A stretch of DNA of 64,000 nucleotides from Caldilineaceae bacterium (GTDB lineage: Bacteria > Chloroflexota > Anaerolineae > Caldilineales > Caldilineaceae): contig JAHBVG010000023.1 of the NCBI GenBank assembly GCA_019637695.1, positions 1 through 64,000 on the forward strand. Reading direction: 5' to 3'. The translations under genes were made by a program, and so were the position numbers. The notes beneath the pieces were generated by a model. It searched no databases, was not told the DNA's origin, and was given only the letters and a program-made list of their open reading frames with translations. Below, in pieces: positions 37,131 to 45,386 of the stretch. The first letter of the stretch is position 1; each line of letters opens with the position of its first letter.

Positions 37131-38303
37131 TTATTCCATAGGCTCTACCACAATGGTTCCTTCCATCCCCATCTGGTGATGGAGGCCGCAGAGGTAAGTG
37201 TAGACGCCCGGTTCCATGAAGGTGAGAGCCCAGGCCGCGCCATTGGCTGCAATCGGACCAATATCTGCCGAGTTGAAGTATTGAGCTGGATCATAGACTG
37301 GCGATGGACGCATTGGCGCGAAGACTTCCGGGTTCAGAACCAGCAGCGGCGGGCCATTCTCCTGCATCTGGGGCAGGATTGGCTCCGGCGCCGGCGGCGC
37401 GTCGTCCAGTACCACCGAATGGAACTCCGCCGAGACCCAGACCACCGTATCTCCTGCTTTGATTGTCAAATCTCTGGGCAGAAATTCGTAGACCTGGGCG
37501 TGAAAGTCGCCAGTGAGGGCATTGACTGCGCCAGCCTGGACAAACCAGAGGGTGCTGCCATCGGCAGCAGGCATATTCACAGGCAAGTTGTGCTGCTCTC
37601 GCGCCATATCGATCTGGGCCAGATAAGAGGCCAGTTCCGCCTCGGCCTGGGCGTCGATGGCGGCCTGATCCGGAACGTCTGCATCGGTGTTCTCATGGAC
37701 AACCACAGTTGCCGTGTGCCAGGGGTGGAAATAGCAGTGAACCTTATAGATCCCCGGCGTAGGAAAGTTCACGGAAAAAGTATTGTTCGGGGGCGCGTCC
37801 GGGCCAGCCGGTTCGTGGGAGAGCTGCCCCGAATTGACGAAAATGTGACCATCGTAGCTCTCTACTGGGCCGCCGGGTATGCGGGAAGGAAAGGCGACAA
37901 GCGGATTGACCATTGCTCCTTTGGTCGGATCTGCCATATCGACAGGGAGAACAAATTCCGGCGGGCTTTCATGACTGAAGAGCGTGACGGTGTGGGCATC
38001 GTCGCCAGCCAGCTTCCATGTGACGGTATCCCCCGCCCGGATGTGGATGGTTGCGGGCAAGAATGCCTGTACGGACGAAGTGTCCTGCCCGCCAGCGGCC
38101 AAAACGAAGATTTCTCTAGGATCGTAGGCCATCATGGGTTCGGGTGTAGCCGTGACAACAACTTCAACTTCTTTGGTTACTTCAACGGTGACGGGCACTT
38201 CACGGCTTGCGTCCGTCACCATCGCAGGCGCCGCCATCTGACAGCCGCTGAGGAGAAGCACAGCCACTGCCAATACAGTGAGAAAACAAATCTGCCTGGA
38301 CAT
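37131..38303 (-). CDS. Plastocyanin-like lipoprotein with two cupredoxin domains
   Basis: A 390-residue lipoprotein (signal with LLLSGC, lipidated Cys21). The first cupredoxin domain has DAHTVTLFSH and the copper motif VHCYFHPWHTATVVV; the second has FHSVVLDD and YLCGLHHQMGMEGTIVV. Each has the His...Cys...His arrangement of a type-1 copper site, with Met in the second. Such proteins shuttle electrons outside the membrane. It is encoded just upstream of the giant multicopper oxidase and is probably co-transcribed with it as a donor or acceptor. The ATG at 38303 is preceded by GGAGG. Confidence 0.9.
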   Translation of the reverse strand: MSRQICFLTVLAVAVLLLSGCQMAAPAMVTDASREVPVTVEVTKEVEVVVTATPEPMMAYDPREIFVLAAGGQDTSSVQAFLPATIHIRAGDTVTWKLAGDDAHTVTLFSHESPPEFVLPVDMADPTKGAMVNPLVAFPSRIPGGPVESYDGHIFVNSGQLSHEPAGPDAPPNNTFSVNFPTPGIYKVHCYFHPWHTATVVVHENTDADVPDQAAIDAQAEAELASYLAQIDMAREQHNLPVNMPAADGSTLWFVQAGAVNALTGDFHAQVYEFLPRDLTIKAGDTVVWVSAEFHSVVLDDAPPAPEPILPQMQENGPPLLVLNPEVFAPMRPSPVYDPAQYFNSADIGPIAANGAAWALTFMEPGVYTYLCGLHHQMGMEGTIVVEPME

Positions 38304-38368
38304 CTTTGCCTCCTGGAAAATATGAATAGTGGATCAACTGTGGAACACTGACAAAGTATCCTCTGCCA

Positions 38369-38831
38369 TTGCTCATTTTCCAGGTCAGAAAGTACTCGCT
38401 TTTTGTTCAATATGGGTGTCTCTCCAAACCGTTGACAGCAGAACAATTGCTCCAGGAGATCGCCCGCCTGGAAGATCACCCTGCCCACCAGTTCAGGTCA
38501 GTTCTTGTCGTCAATGGTGACCGGGGATTTTGCCAGCTGATCACCCGCTACCTGGAATCCAGCGGACGGACAATCGAGATCCGGCGCGCCTATAAGGGAG
38601 ACGAGGCTTTGCGCATCCTCGAAGGGGAAATCGTACACATGCGCCAACACTGTACCCCAGCGGCAGCATCAGTCAGAGCCCCCAGTTTACCTGTTGGTGG
38701 AACAGCCACCTAGGCGGGTGGACACCCGTACCTTGAATCAGTTGCTCATTTTCCTGAGCCAGCGTCTCGGTCCACTCACCATGAACGACCTGCTAGAGTC
38801 TAAATCTCCGGAACCTTCGCATTCTGCCTGA
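38369..38831 (+). pseudogene. Degraded response-regulator/receiver-domain gene
   Basis: A frame from 38369 encodes a linker plus the first half of a receiver-like domain (RSVLVVNGDRGFCQLITRY, KGDEALRILEG), where the usual acidic pair after VLVV reads NGD. Around 38650-38675 the similarity moves to another frame, which continues as YLLVEQPPRRVDTRTLNQLL and ends at 38831. The shift and the missing phospho-acceptor region mark it as decayed, perhaps the end of a hybrid kinase gene. Confidence 0.5.
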
Positions 38832-38851
38832 TACAAAGTCGTACCAATAGC

Positions 38852-38893
38852 GAAAGCCACCCTCATGGTCTGGCAACCCCCTGGGTGGCTTTC
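38852..38893. terminator. 11-bp-arm hairpin
   Basis: GAAAGCCACCC (38852-38862) and GGGTGGCTTTC (38883-38893) are perfect complements. No U-tract follows. It lies in the empty stretch between the receiver remnant and the tRNA-Lys fragment. Confidence 0.5.
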
Positions 38894-39035
38894 ACAAAGT
38901 GCCTTTACAAATATTGACCGCGATATGCAGTCAACTATGAAGGCTATAGAGGCAATGATGTCTATACTTTGATAACATCGAAAAAGTGAACCGACGATTG
39001 GACGGCGCTATATCTCATTCGCTGCTACCTTCGAA

Positions 39036-39078
<43 letters not shown>

Positions 39079-39193
39079 ATTTAGATTTCTTATCGGGGTG
39101 GAATTCGCAGTTTTTGCCTTCGGTGGTCAAATGCTGTCCCGTTGAAGACACCCTCAAAGCCTCTGAACGACAAATTGGTCTTCTGTGCTTAAC

Positions 39194-40378
39194 CTACCTA
39201 CGCCGTCGAGCCAGGTAGTACTCCTCCAGAATTCCGTAGCGCTTGGCCAGCTTACGGACGCCGGAGTCGGACATGTGGTATCGCTCAGCAAGCGCCCGCC
39301 AATTGGGGTTCGCCTGAATCGCCTGCTGCAACTCCTCCTTTCGCGGCGGCTGGCGTATATCCAGCCCAACGGCTGGCTGAACGGCGCCAACGGCAACCGG
39401 TGAAGTATGCGCCTCTATCAGGTCTTGTGAGACCGGATGCACGTAGATGTCCTCGGTGATCTTCTGGCTGCTATGCCCCAGCATCACAGAGAGGCTCTTG
39501 GTGTCGCGCTGCACGCGCCAGAAGTGGGTGGCGAAGCTGTGGCGCAGGGAATGGGTATTCCAGATCTCCTCTTCCACGCCGGCCCGAATCGCAACCCGAC
39601 GCAGAACCTGGTAGACGCTTCCCGGCTGTAGTGGTTGTCCATTCTGCTGCACAAAGAGCGCCTTCGCTCCCGGCATGTGCTGGACGAGCGCCTCTCTGTA
39701 CGCCAAATAGTGACGCAAGATCTGCCCGACCGTCGCGGAAAAGGGAATCATCCGCAGGCGGTCGCCCTTGCCGAGCACATCGAGCAGGCATCCCCGCCCG
39801 TCTGTGGTCAGCAACTGCACCTGGTCCACTTGCAGTTGCGCCAGTTCGGCCCGGCGCAAGCCCGTATCAGCCAGCAACGAGATCATCGCCACGTCCCGCA
39901 CCGACAGTTCACTCTCCGTCGCGGCGTTGAGCAGCGCCTGGAGCGTTTCGGTCGAGATGGTTTTGGTGCGCACAGCGGAGACACGCGGTAACGGGAACCA
40001 ACAGGAGACATCCCGCGGCAGACATCCCTCCTCGAAGAGCCAGGTCAAGAAAGTACGAATCACGCCTACGGTTCGCCGCACGGTGACTGGCGAGAGTCCG
40101 TGAGATTCAGTCGGTCGTCCTGGATGGTCGTCATACTTCTGCTTCACCCGTGAGAGCCAGTAGGCGAAGTCTTTGGCGGATGTACGGGTGATCTGCCCGT
40201 CGGGTAAGCGCGTTGTGTACCAGAGCGCAAATCGTTTCAGCGCATTGTTGTAATGACGGAGGGTTTCCTCTTTCCGCAGTGTGATCATGCAATCCTGTAA
40301 GTAAGTCTCGATCCAGCGATCCAAATTGGGGAAGATCAGAATATCTTCCACTTTTCGTTCTTGAGGGGTCAGTAGCAT
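39194..40378 (-). CDS. Tyrosine recombinase/integrase with C-terminal HTH extension
   Basis: A site-specific recombinase of the phage-integrase family. After an N-terminal SAM-like DNA-binding domain, the catalytic residues are visible: Arg in DTGLRRAELAQL, Lys in GKGDRLR, HSLRHSFATH, LGHSS, and the Tyr nucleophile in EDIYVHP. About 75 residues follow the nucleophile and include a homeodomain-like HTH (NWRALAERYHMSDSGVRKLA), which is unusual for this family. The start at 40378 is preferred because GAGAGGGAG lies a few bases upstream; the frame is open to 40519 without a ribosome site. It sits beside the tRNA-Lys fragment and most likely integrates the element covering the region to its right. 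Confidence 0.92.
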   Translation of the reverse strand: MLLTPQERKVEDILIFPNLDRWIETYLQDCMITLRKEETLRHYNNALKRFALWYTTRLPDGQITRTSAKDFAYWLSRVKQKYDDHPGRPTESHGLSPVTVRRTVGVIRTFLTWLFEEGCLPRDVSCWFPLPRVSAVRTKTISTETLQALLNAATESELSVRDVAMISLLADTGLRRAELAQLQVDQVQLLTTDGRGCLLDVLGKGDRLRMIPFSATVGQILRHYLAYREALVQHMPGAKALFVQQNGQPLQPGSVYQVLRRVAIRAGVEEEIWNTHSLRHSFATHFWRVQRDTKSLSVMLGHSSQKITEDIYVHPVSQDLIEAHTSPVAVGAVQPAVGLDIRQPPRKEELQQAIQANPNWRALAERYHMSDSGVRKLAKRYGILEEYYLARRRR

Positions 40379-40550
40379 ACGAACTCCCTCTCTCGCAGTG
40401 GTTGTCTCATCCGATGATTGAGGAAGTCGATATTGAGGAGCCGGCTCGTCTCTCACGACGAGATTTACCATAGCACGAAAGTTCGGCGTCGGATCGAAAG
40501 GCGCAGAAAAGTCATCCAAAAGGAAGTGTTTCGGACTATCCGCAGTCAGA

Positions 40551-40564
40551 AAGGAGATATACCT
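40551..40564 (+). promoter_or_regulatory. Strong ribosome binding site that fixes the start at 40565
   Basis: AAGGAGATATACCT directly precedes the ATG at 40565, with ideal spacing. It differs by one base from the phage T7 gene 10 site AAGGAGATATACAT. It excludes the longer upstream frame from 40418. Confidence 0.8.
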
Positions 40565-40942
40565 ATGCCCGCAGCCTATCCCTTGCCCAGGAAGTACACA
40601 GGCATTCTCGGAGAAGCACAGAATGAGTTGCGCTGCATTGCCCAGCGCGCACGCACGGCGTTGCAGGAAGTGGAGGCAGACGACCAGCCCTTCGAACTGA
40701 CGCGCATCATCCTGCGCGACATCGAATCGGTAGCTTACCGCATCGCCCTTGACCTGTCAGGGTTGGAGATCAGCGGCGCCTGCGATGACTGTCCCTCCGC
40801 TCCGCCCCGCACCTGCGCCCAGGCTGCCCTCATCATCATGGCAGCGGAACTAGAGCGGCAGGCGGAACTGGCGCGGGCGCACGCCCTGGGACACACCGCC
40901 GTCAAGTTGCCCACGCTGCCCGATGACCTCTTCGACAATTAG
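40565..40942 (+). CDS. Hypothetical protein of the element
   Basis: The 125-residue product is mostly alpha-helical (GEAQNELRCIAQRARTALQE, AQAALIIMAAELERQAELAR), with four Cys of which two form CDDC in a central loop. I do not recognise a family. It is the first plus-strand gene after the integrase and is divergent from it; such a position is often taken by an excisionase or small regulator, but no HTH is evident. A hairpin terminator follows 22 bp after the stop, so it is transcribed alone and, judging by its ribosome site, probably at a high level. Confidence 0.65.
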   Translation: MPAAYPLPRKYTGILGEAQNELRCIAQRARTALQEVEADDQPFELTRIILRDIESVAYRIALDLSGLEISGACDDCPSAPPRTCAQAALIIMAAELERQAELARAHALGHTAVKLPTLPDDLFDN

Positions 40943-40964
40943 GGAGGTGTCCATGGAATGACAA

Positions 40965-40989
40965 CAGCCTGAGGATGCTCCTCAGGCTG
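40965..40989 (+). terminator. Hairpin terminator
   Basis: CAGCCTGAGGA and TCCTCAGGCTG form a perfect 11-bp stem with a three-base loop, 22 bp after the stop at 40942. No long T-run follows. Confidence 0.7.
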
Positions 40990-41266
40990 CCATCGCAGAA
41001 CAATGAGTTTTCACAGATCGCCTGACCGGTGCGGGAACACCGGCCAGGCCAGCGCACCGCTGACCATACCAGCGGCACGCCGGTAGATCATGATAGCGGG
41101 AAGGGCACACAAAGCCAATTCCGCTGCAGAGAATACCGCCGGGGCCGCAAAGAAGAGCCATCAGTCGTGAGGGGACTGCCTCAGATTCGTAGCGAACCAG
41201 AGCCGTGACAAAGAAAGGACTGGCGAATTCTGGGGGCTGACCACTCCTACATCCGGAGGTATTGCC
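40990..41266. other. Gene-free stretch before the FtsK operon
   Basis: I see no supported gene here. It should carry the promoter for 41267-43011. A ribosome site GGAGGT lies at 41256-41261. No repeats or tRNA-like structure were found. Confidence 0.55.
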
Positions 41267-41674
41267 ATGAACACAAGGACTCATCAGGACCAGAGTTTTC
41301 CCGTAATCGACCTGTTGATGCCGGGGCAGGTGAAAGGACTGAACAACGCACGTCCCATCCCCGTGCTGGATCTACCCCTCGCCGACGGGCGTAAGTGGTG
41401 CCAGGCCACCCTGGAGTGGCTGGACGGTGTAAGGATTTGTACCTGTCCTACGAACGATCTGCTGGCGGAGGGCATCTGCCGGCGCAGTCCCCGTGGCGGG
41501 AAGTGTCTGCTCCTGTTACCGGGGGACCATCCCGACTGGCGCCCTGCCCGCCGTCATCGCTTCGATCCGCAGCGGCAGATGATCGCCCTGCGCCAGACGC
41601 CGGCGCCGCCCCCACCACAACCGCCGCTGGCACTGGAGGAGATGGAGCGTGGTGGGGCAGGGAGCAAGCGATGA
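41267..41674 (+). CDS. Hypothetical protein co-translated with the FtsK-like gene
   Basis: The 135-residue product has a central region with four Cys (KWCQATLEWL, RICTCPTNDLL, GGKCLLLL) that could bind zinc, and a Pro-rich C-terminal tail. No family recognised. The start at 41267 has GGAGGT six bases upstream. Its stop overlaps the next start as ATGA, so translation is coupled with the FtsK/HerA-type protein, suggesting an accessory role in DNA handling or transfer (inference). Confidence 0.75.
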   Translation: MNTRTHQDQSFPVIDLLMPGQVKGLNNARPIPVLDLPLADGRKWCQATLEWLDGVRICTCPTNDLLAEGICRRSPRGGKCLLLLPGDHPDWRPARRHRFDPQRQMIALRQTPAPPPPQPPLALEEMERGGAGSKR

Positions 41675-43011
41675 TTGCCATGCCGCAAGAAGCGCAGATC
41701 ATCAACCGCCTCTTTCACCAGCATAAGGTCCAGTGCCGCGTGTTGCCGCCCCCGGCCTCCTACCAAACGGCGACCCTGCGCCTCTTCCGCCTGCAACGCG
41801 GAACGGGCGTACCCGTGAACAAGGTGACGGGGCTGGCGGACGAACTGGACGAGGCGTTGACCCATCTGCGCCGCCGTCCTGTGCAGGTGCGCTTTGATCG
41901 GCTGCCCCTGCGCCTGGAGGTGCCCAGACCCGACCCGCAGGTGCTGCGCCTACAAGGAGTATTGGAGCGTCTACCGCCTGAACATTTCGAGGAGGGACGG
42001 CTGCTGGCGGTGATAGGGGAGGGGCATGCCTACGGGCAGAGCCAGATGATTCTGCTTGACCTGATCGGCCCCAACGCCCCACACCTGCTGCTGGCGGGTA
42101 CCACGGGCAGCGGCAAGACTAATCTGCTCGCCGGTCTCATCCTCAGCCTCGCCCACCTCAACAGCCCGCGGGATCTGGCGCTGGTTCTGCTCGATCCCAA
42201 GGGCGTGGACCTGCAAGGCTTCAGTGTCCTGCCCCACCTGGCCACGCCGCTGATCACGGACCCGGTGGAGGCGGTGGATGCGCTACGTAGCGTGGTAGCC
42301 GAACTGGAGAAACGGAAGCAGGTGGCAGGTAGCAGATGGCAGGTAGCCAACGGCCAACAGCCAACGTCCAATGGCTTTCCTCGCCTCGTTGTGGCTATTG
42401 ATGAGCTGGCGGAGTTGATGGATGTGGCGGGGAGCGAAGTGGAGGCCAGCGTCAAACGCATTCTACAGGTGGGGCGGGGGTTAGGTATCCATATGATCGC
42501 TGCTACGCAGAAGCCGCTGGTGAGCGTCATCGGGTCTCTAGTGAAGGCCAACTTCCCCGTGCGCCTCGTCGGTAAAGTGGCCAGCGGCGACGATGCCAAG
42601 GTAGCGGCGGGACTGCCCGGCACCGACGCTGAGCGTCTGCCCGGTCTAGGCGCCTTTTTGCTCGTACAGGGCGGAGAAATACAGCGAGTGCAGAGTTACC
42701 ACCTGCCCCAGCCGGATCTGCCGAGGCTGTCAGCGAGCGTACGCGACGGATGGCAGGGCACTGCGACGACGTGGCGATTGCCGCAGCGCCAACCAACCCC
42801 GCAATCGACTGCCGCCATTGCTCAGTCTCAATCGAACGGTGGCTATCCACATTGGTTGCGAAAGGCAGTGGAAGCGTATCTGGCAGATCACGAACGACTG
42901 CCCAGCCAACGAGCCGTGCAGCGCACATACCAGGATGAGACGGGCCAGATGCTGGCCTGGGAGACCATTCGGCAGGTCATTGAGGATGTGGGCGGGCAGC
43001 AACGCGAGTAA
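41671..43011 (+). CDS. FtsK/SpoIIIE-type DNA translocase of the element
   Basis: A 446-residue ATPase with an FtsK/HerA core: Walker A AGTTGSGKTNLLAGLIL (about residue 141), Walker B PRLVVAIDELAEL, and HMIAATQKPL with the sensor region. The C-terminal 60 residues look like a winged-helix (LPSQRAVQRTYQDETGQ). There is no N-terminal membrane part, unlike chromosomal FtsK. In actinomycete ICEs and plasmids (TraB, Tra) and in Tcp-type systems, such proteins pump DNA into recipients, so this is the likely transfer motor. A 56-bp heptamer array (42318-42373) encodes an extra loop between the two Walker motifs. The start overlaps the upstream stop (ATGA). It replaces a relaxase-coupled system; none was found. 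Confidence 0.88.
   Translation: MIAMPQEAQIINRLFHQHKVQCRVLPPPASYQTATLRLFRLQRGTGVPVNKVTGLADELDEALTHLRRRPVQVRFDRLPLRLEVPRPDPQVLRLQGVLERLPPEHFEEGRLLAVIGEGHAYGQSQMILLDLIGPNAPHLLLAGTTGSGKTNLLAGLILSLAHLNSPRDLALVLLDPKGVDLQGFSVLPHLATPLITDPVEAVDALRSVVAELEKRKQVAGSRWQVANGQQPTSNGFPRLVVAIDELAELMDVAGSEVEASVKRILQVGRGLGIHMIAATQKPLVSVIGSLVKANFPVRLVGKVASGDDAKVAAGLPGTDAERLPGLGAFLLVQGGEIQRVQSYHLPQPDLPRLSASVRDGWQGTATTWRLPQRQPTPQSTAAIAQSQSNGGYPHWLRKAVEAYLADHERLPSQRAVQRTYQDETGQMLAWETIRQVIEDVGGQQRE
42318..42373 (+). repeat. Heptanucleotide array inside the FtsK-like coding region
   Basis: Eight 7-base units in strict phase: GCAGGTG, GCAGGTA, GCAGATG, GCAGGTA, then GCCAACG, GCCAACA, GCCAACG, TCCAATG. The array changes unit type halfway. 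It is translated as QVAGSRWQVANGQQPTSN, placed between ELEKRK and the Walker B strand, a loop where length may be tolerated. Confidence 0.85.
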
Positions 43012-43145
43012 TGCAAGTGCAATGCAAGCGTAAGTCTCGCCCCAAACCAGGTGCAAGCGGGCTGAAATCGCTGGTTGCGTTGCACTTGCAGGGTTGTAAG
43101 TGAGCGGAGTATCTCTACCAAACAAGGAGGAAATTCATACGGCGA

Positions 43146-43619
43146 GTGCTGACCGACAACAACGGTTGTGGACTATGGGCAATGGTGGCGTTGGTGGCAA
43201 TGCTGCTGCTGGTGGGGCTGCTGGTCTACATCGACAGACGCTTCGGAGCGGAGGCCTCTGCTTTTTTCCTGGGCATCAGCCTGGGCATTCCCCTGCTCCT
43301 GATCATGGTCGTGATTGTAGGGGGCATCTACGTGCTCGTCATCCGTGGCGCCGTACATCTGCAAGAGCGCGATGACGCGGGCGAGATCGGACGGCTGCGC
43401 ACGCTGGGCGAGATCGCCCGCACCGAACGTTCCTTTGTCCAACTGGACCGCGACGCTATGCGCACGCAGCAGAAGCATCCCCATCCCATTGTCCCAAATC
43501 AGCAACGGGCGCTGGCGCTAACATACGACACTGATGGGCAGTGGACGGACGAAGGGTGGGAGTCGTGGGAAGAGGATGAGACGCAGCGTCGGAACGGCGG
43601 CATGCGAATTCTGGAGTGA
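43146..43619 (+). CDS. Small membrane protein with two transmembrane helices
   Basis: The 157-residue product begins at a GTG; AAGGAGG lies 15-21 bases upstream, a somewhat wide gap. Two hydrophobic helices (VALVAMLLLVGLLVYI and ISLGIPLLLIMVVIVGGIYV) fill the first half; the C-terminal half is soluble and charged. No family recognised. It follows the FtsK-like gene by 134 bp and could be its membrane partner, since that ATPase lacks transmembrane helices (inference). Confidence 0.7.
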   Translation: MLTDNNGCGLWAMVALVAMLLLVGLLVYIDRRFGAEASAFFLGISLGIPLLLIMVVIVGGIYVLVIRGAVHLQERDDAGEIGRLRTLGEIARTERSFVQLDRDAMRTQQKHPHPIVPNQQRALALTYDTDGQWTDEGWESWEEDETQRRNGGMRILE

Positions 43620-43854
43620 GCGCTTCATGCCTTTGGCTGCTAACGGTTAGGCCGCTTGAGAGCCAATGACTTAACGTGAAGGAGGAAACCAGATGATTGA
43701 CGAGTAGAGGTTGTAGACGAACGAAGGAACGCTAGCTGCGAGAAGGCAGCAGTCAGTAGCTTTTACCCCAAAAAGAAAGGAAGCGGTATCGCCTGGTCCC
43801 GGCCAAGGTCTTGGCGACAACCTCTTCCTCACATTTCATAGGAGATAGTACACG
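43620..43854. other. Leader-like gap with a four-codon mini-ORF
   Basis: GAAGGAGG is followed at normal spacing by a four-codon frame, M-I-D-E-stop (43693-43707). The next gene starts 148 bp further. It may be the leftover start of a deleted gene or a leader. The rest of the gap shows no gene. Confidence 0.45.
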
Positions 43855-45078
43855 ATGACGACCCTTGTTGGCAAGACCAGTTTCGCGCAAGCTGAGAATC
43901 CTGTCCCAGCCTTTGGCCTGGGAGAGGCCCTGGACGCCGCTATCGCAGACGGCGACTTCCGTACCTACGTGCTACTCTGCCAGTGGGCATGGCAGGAACA
44001 TCCGGGGGCAGAGAAACCCTTCACTGAACACACCTACGAGCAGATGGCAAAGCTGCATCCGGCGCACCGGCGTCCTACGGCTGAAACTGTGCGCGGGCGC
44101 ATCTATCGGCTGACCCAGGCGGGACTGGTACGGCGCGAACGGGCGGGTCAGACGCTCTGGCGCACCTACCCGGTGCTGGAAACCAACGGACGCCTCTTGC
44201 TGGGCGGGATGCAGCGTTACACCCAGAGCCATGTCCCAGCGCCGGCCCAAGACGTGAACACCATACTGATGGATACACAGGCAAAGCAACCGCCTGACCG
44301 AGCCGGTGCGCCACACCCAGGCCGTGCGGCAGGGAAGTCCGCCCCCCTTCAGTCCGCTGGGCGTGTCGAGGGAACCCATCCAGACCCCGTCACCGTGCGG
44401 CAGGGGCACATTGAGGCTCCTGACCGTTCCCACGAGGCACACCCACCGAGCGGGGACGGGCAGCCAGCGTACCGCCAGGCTTCTGAGCGCGCGTCTGCGC
44501 TCCACCCAGATGGTTTGGGTGGGCATGAGGTACACACTCAAAGTGCCACAACCCGGCCCGTGGGCGGGGGACAGGAACACACTCAGCCCAAGGGTGGGGA
44601 GCAAGCACGCACCCATACTGTGACGCCTGCTCCCCTGGCTGGGCAGCCGGTCCACACCCAGACGCCTGGGTGCGTGGAGCGAGTACACCCAGATCCTATG
44701 GCTGGGCAGCCACAGCCCACCCAGGATCATCCCCAGCAGCCCATGAGTGAGGCACAGGCGCACACCCAGAAATCGACTGCACAGAGCGCTCCTACCTCTG
44801 GTGGAAAGTCGCCGACCGGGGATGCCCCGGCCACTGGGCGGGGAGCCAGCGCACACCCAGACGGTGGTTCCTCACGTGCGCGTGGGCGCGCGTCAGTACT
44901 GACTGGTACTGATCCTCTCTCCTTCCTTTCCTCCTACACAGGGAGAGAAGATCAATCAATCAGTACTGAGGGCACAGACGTCAAACCGCTCTCCCACAAG
45001 GTACTCTCGCTGGTGACGGTCCCTGCTGGCTACGATACACTGGCCGTTACGTTGGCCACCATGCAACCACAGGGCTGA
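43855..45078 (+). CDS. Replication-initiator-like protein with winged helix and His-Thr-Gln-rich tail
   Basis: Residues about 15-115 look like a winged-helix DNA-binding domain of plasmid/phage replication proteins (GDFRTYVLLCQWAWQEHPGA, TYEQMAKLHPAHRRPTAETV, IYRLTQAGLVRRERAG). From about 120 to 345 the protein is low-complexity, rich in His, Thr, Gln, Pro and Gly, with recurring HTQ or HPD units, made by scattered copies of a CACACCCAGA-like sequence. The end (SHKVLSLVTVPAGY) is followed by a stop, but the next frame continues with sequence typical of a helical C-terminal domain, so the gene may be frameshifted. With the DnaC-like gene downstream it probably starts replication of the excised element. 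The family assignment is by resemblance only. Confidence 0.6.
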   Translation: MTTLVGKTSFAQAENPVPAFGLGEALDAAIADGDFRTYVLLCQWAWQEHPGAEKPFTEHTYEQMAKLHPAHRRPTAETVRGRIYRLTQAGLVRRERAGQTLWRTYPVLETNGRLLLGGMQRYTQSHVPAPAQDVNTILMDTQAKQPPDRAGAPHPGRAAGKSAPLQSAGRVEGTHPDPVTVRQGHIEAPDRSHEAHPPSGDGQPAYRQASERASALHPDGLGGHEVHTQSATTRPVGGGQEHTQPKGGEQARTHTVTPAPLAGQPVHTQTPGCVERVHPDPMAGQPQPTQDHPQQPMSEAQAHTQKSTAQSAPTSGGKSPTGDAPATGRGASAHPDGGSSRARGRASVLTGTDPLSFLSSYTGREDQSISTEGTDVKPLSHKVLSLVTVPAGYDTLAVTLATMQPQG

Positions 45079-45377
45079 ACTACGAGGGCATCGAGGAGTG
45101 CCTGGTCCAACCGGAATTGACCCAAGCCTGGTACGACTACGTGCAGCGGAGCGACGAGACGATCCACAACCCCGCCGCTTACATCCGACGCGGCGTGCGT
45201 AGCGGACGCAAACCACCATCCCCGAAGACAAAGAAGGCTTCACAGCGGGACAACGATCCCAATGACTTCGGCTGGGATGATCCCACCATTCCCGATGAAC
45301 TCTACCGCAAGTACGCCGTACCCGGCTACACGCCGCCGCACTTGCGCAAGGCACAGGGGACGCAATCCACCCATTAG
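45079..45377 (+). pseudogene. Out-of-frame continuation of the initiator-like gene
   Basis: In the -1 frame relative to the gene upstream, the sequence NYEGIEECLVQPELTQAWYD and HNPAAYIRRGVRSGRKPP follows the stop at 45078. This resembles the C-terminal end of DnaD- or replication-initiator-like proteins. There is no ribosome site and only a TTG (45117) as a possible start. Either a frameshift split one gene, or a recoding event joins them; no clear slippery heptamer is seen. If translated from 45117 it would be an 86-residue protein. Confidence 0.5.
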
Positions 45378-45386
45378 GAGGCAACG

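Noticed and set aside
40418..40564. Upstream extension of the gene at 40565
   Set aside because: A very strong ribosome site fixes the start at 40565, and the extension would overlap the integrase promoter region.
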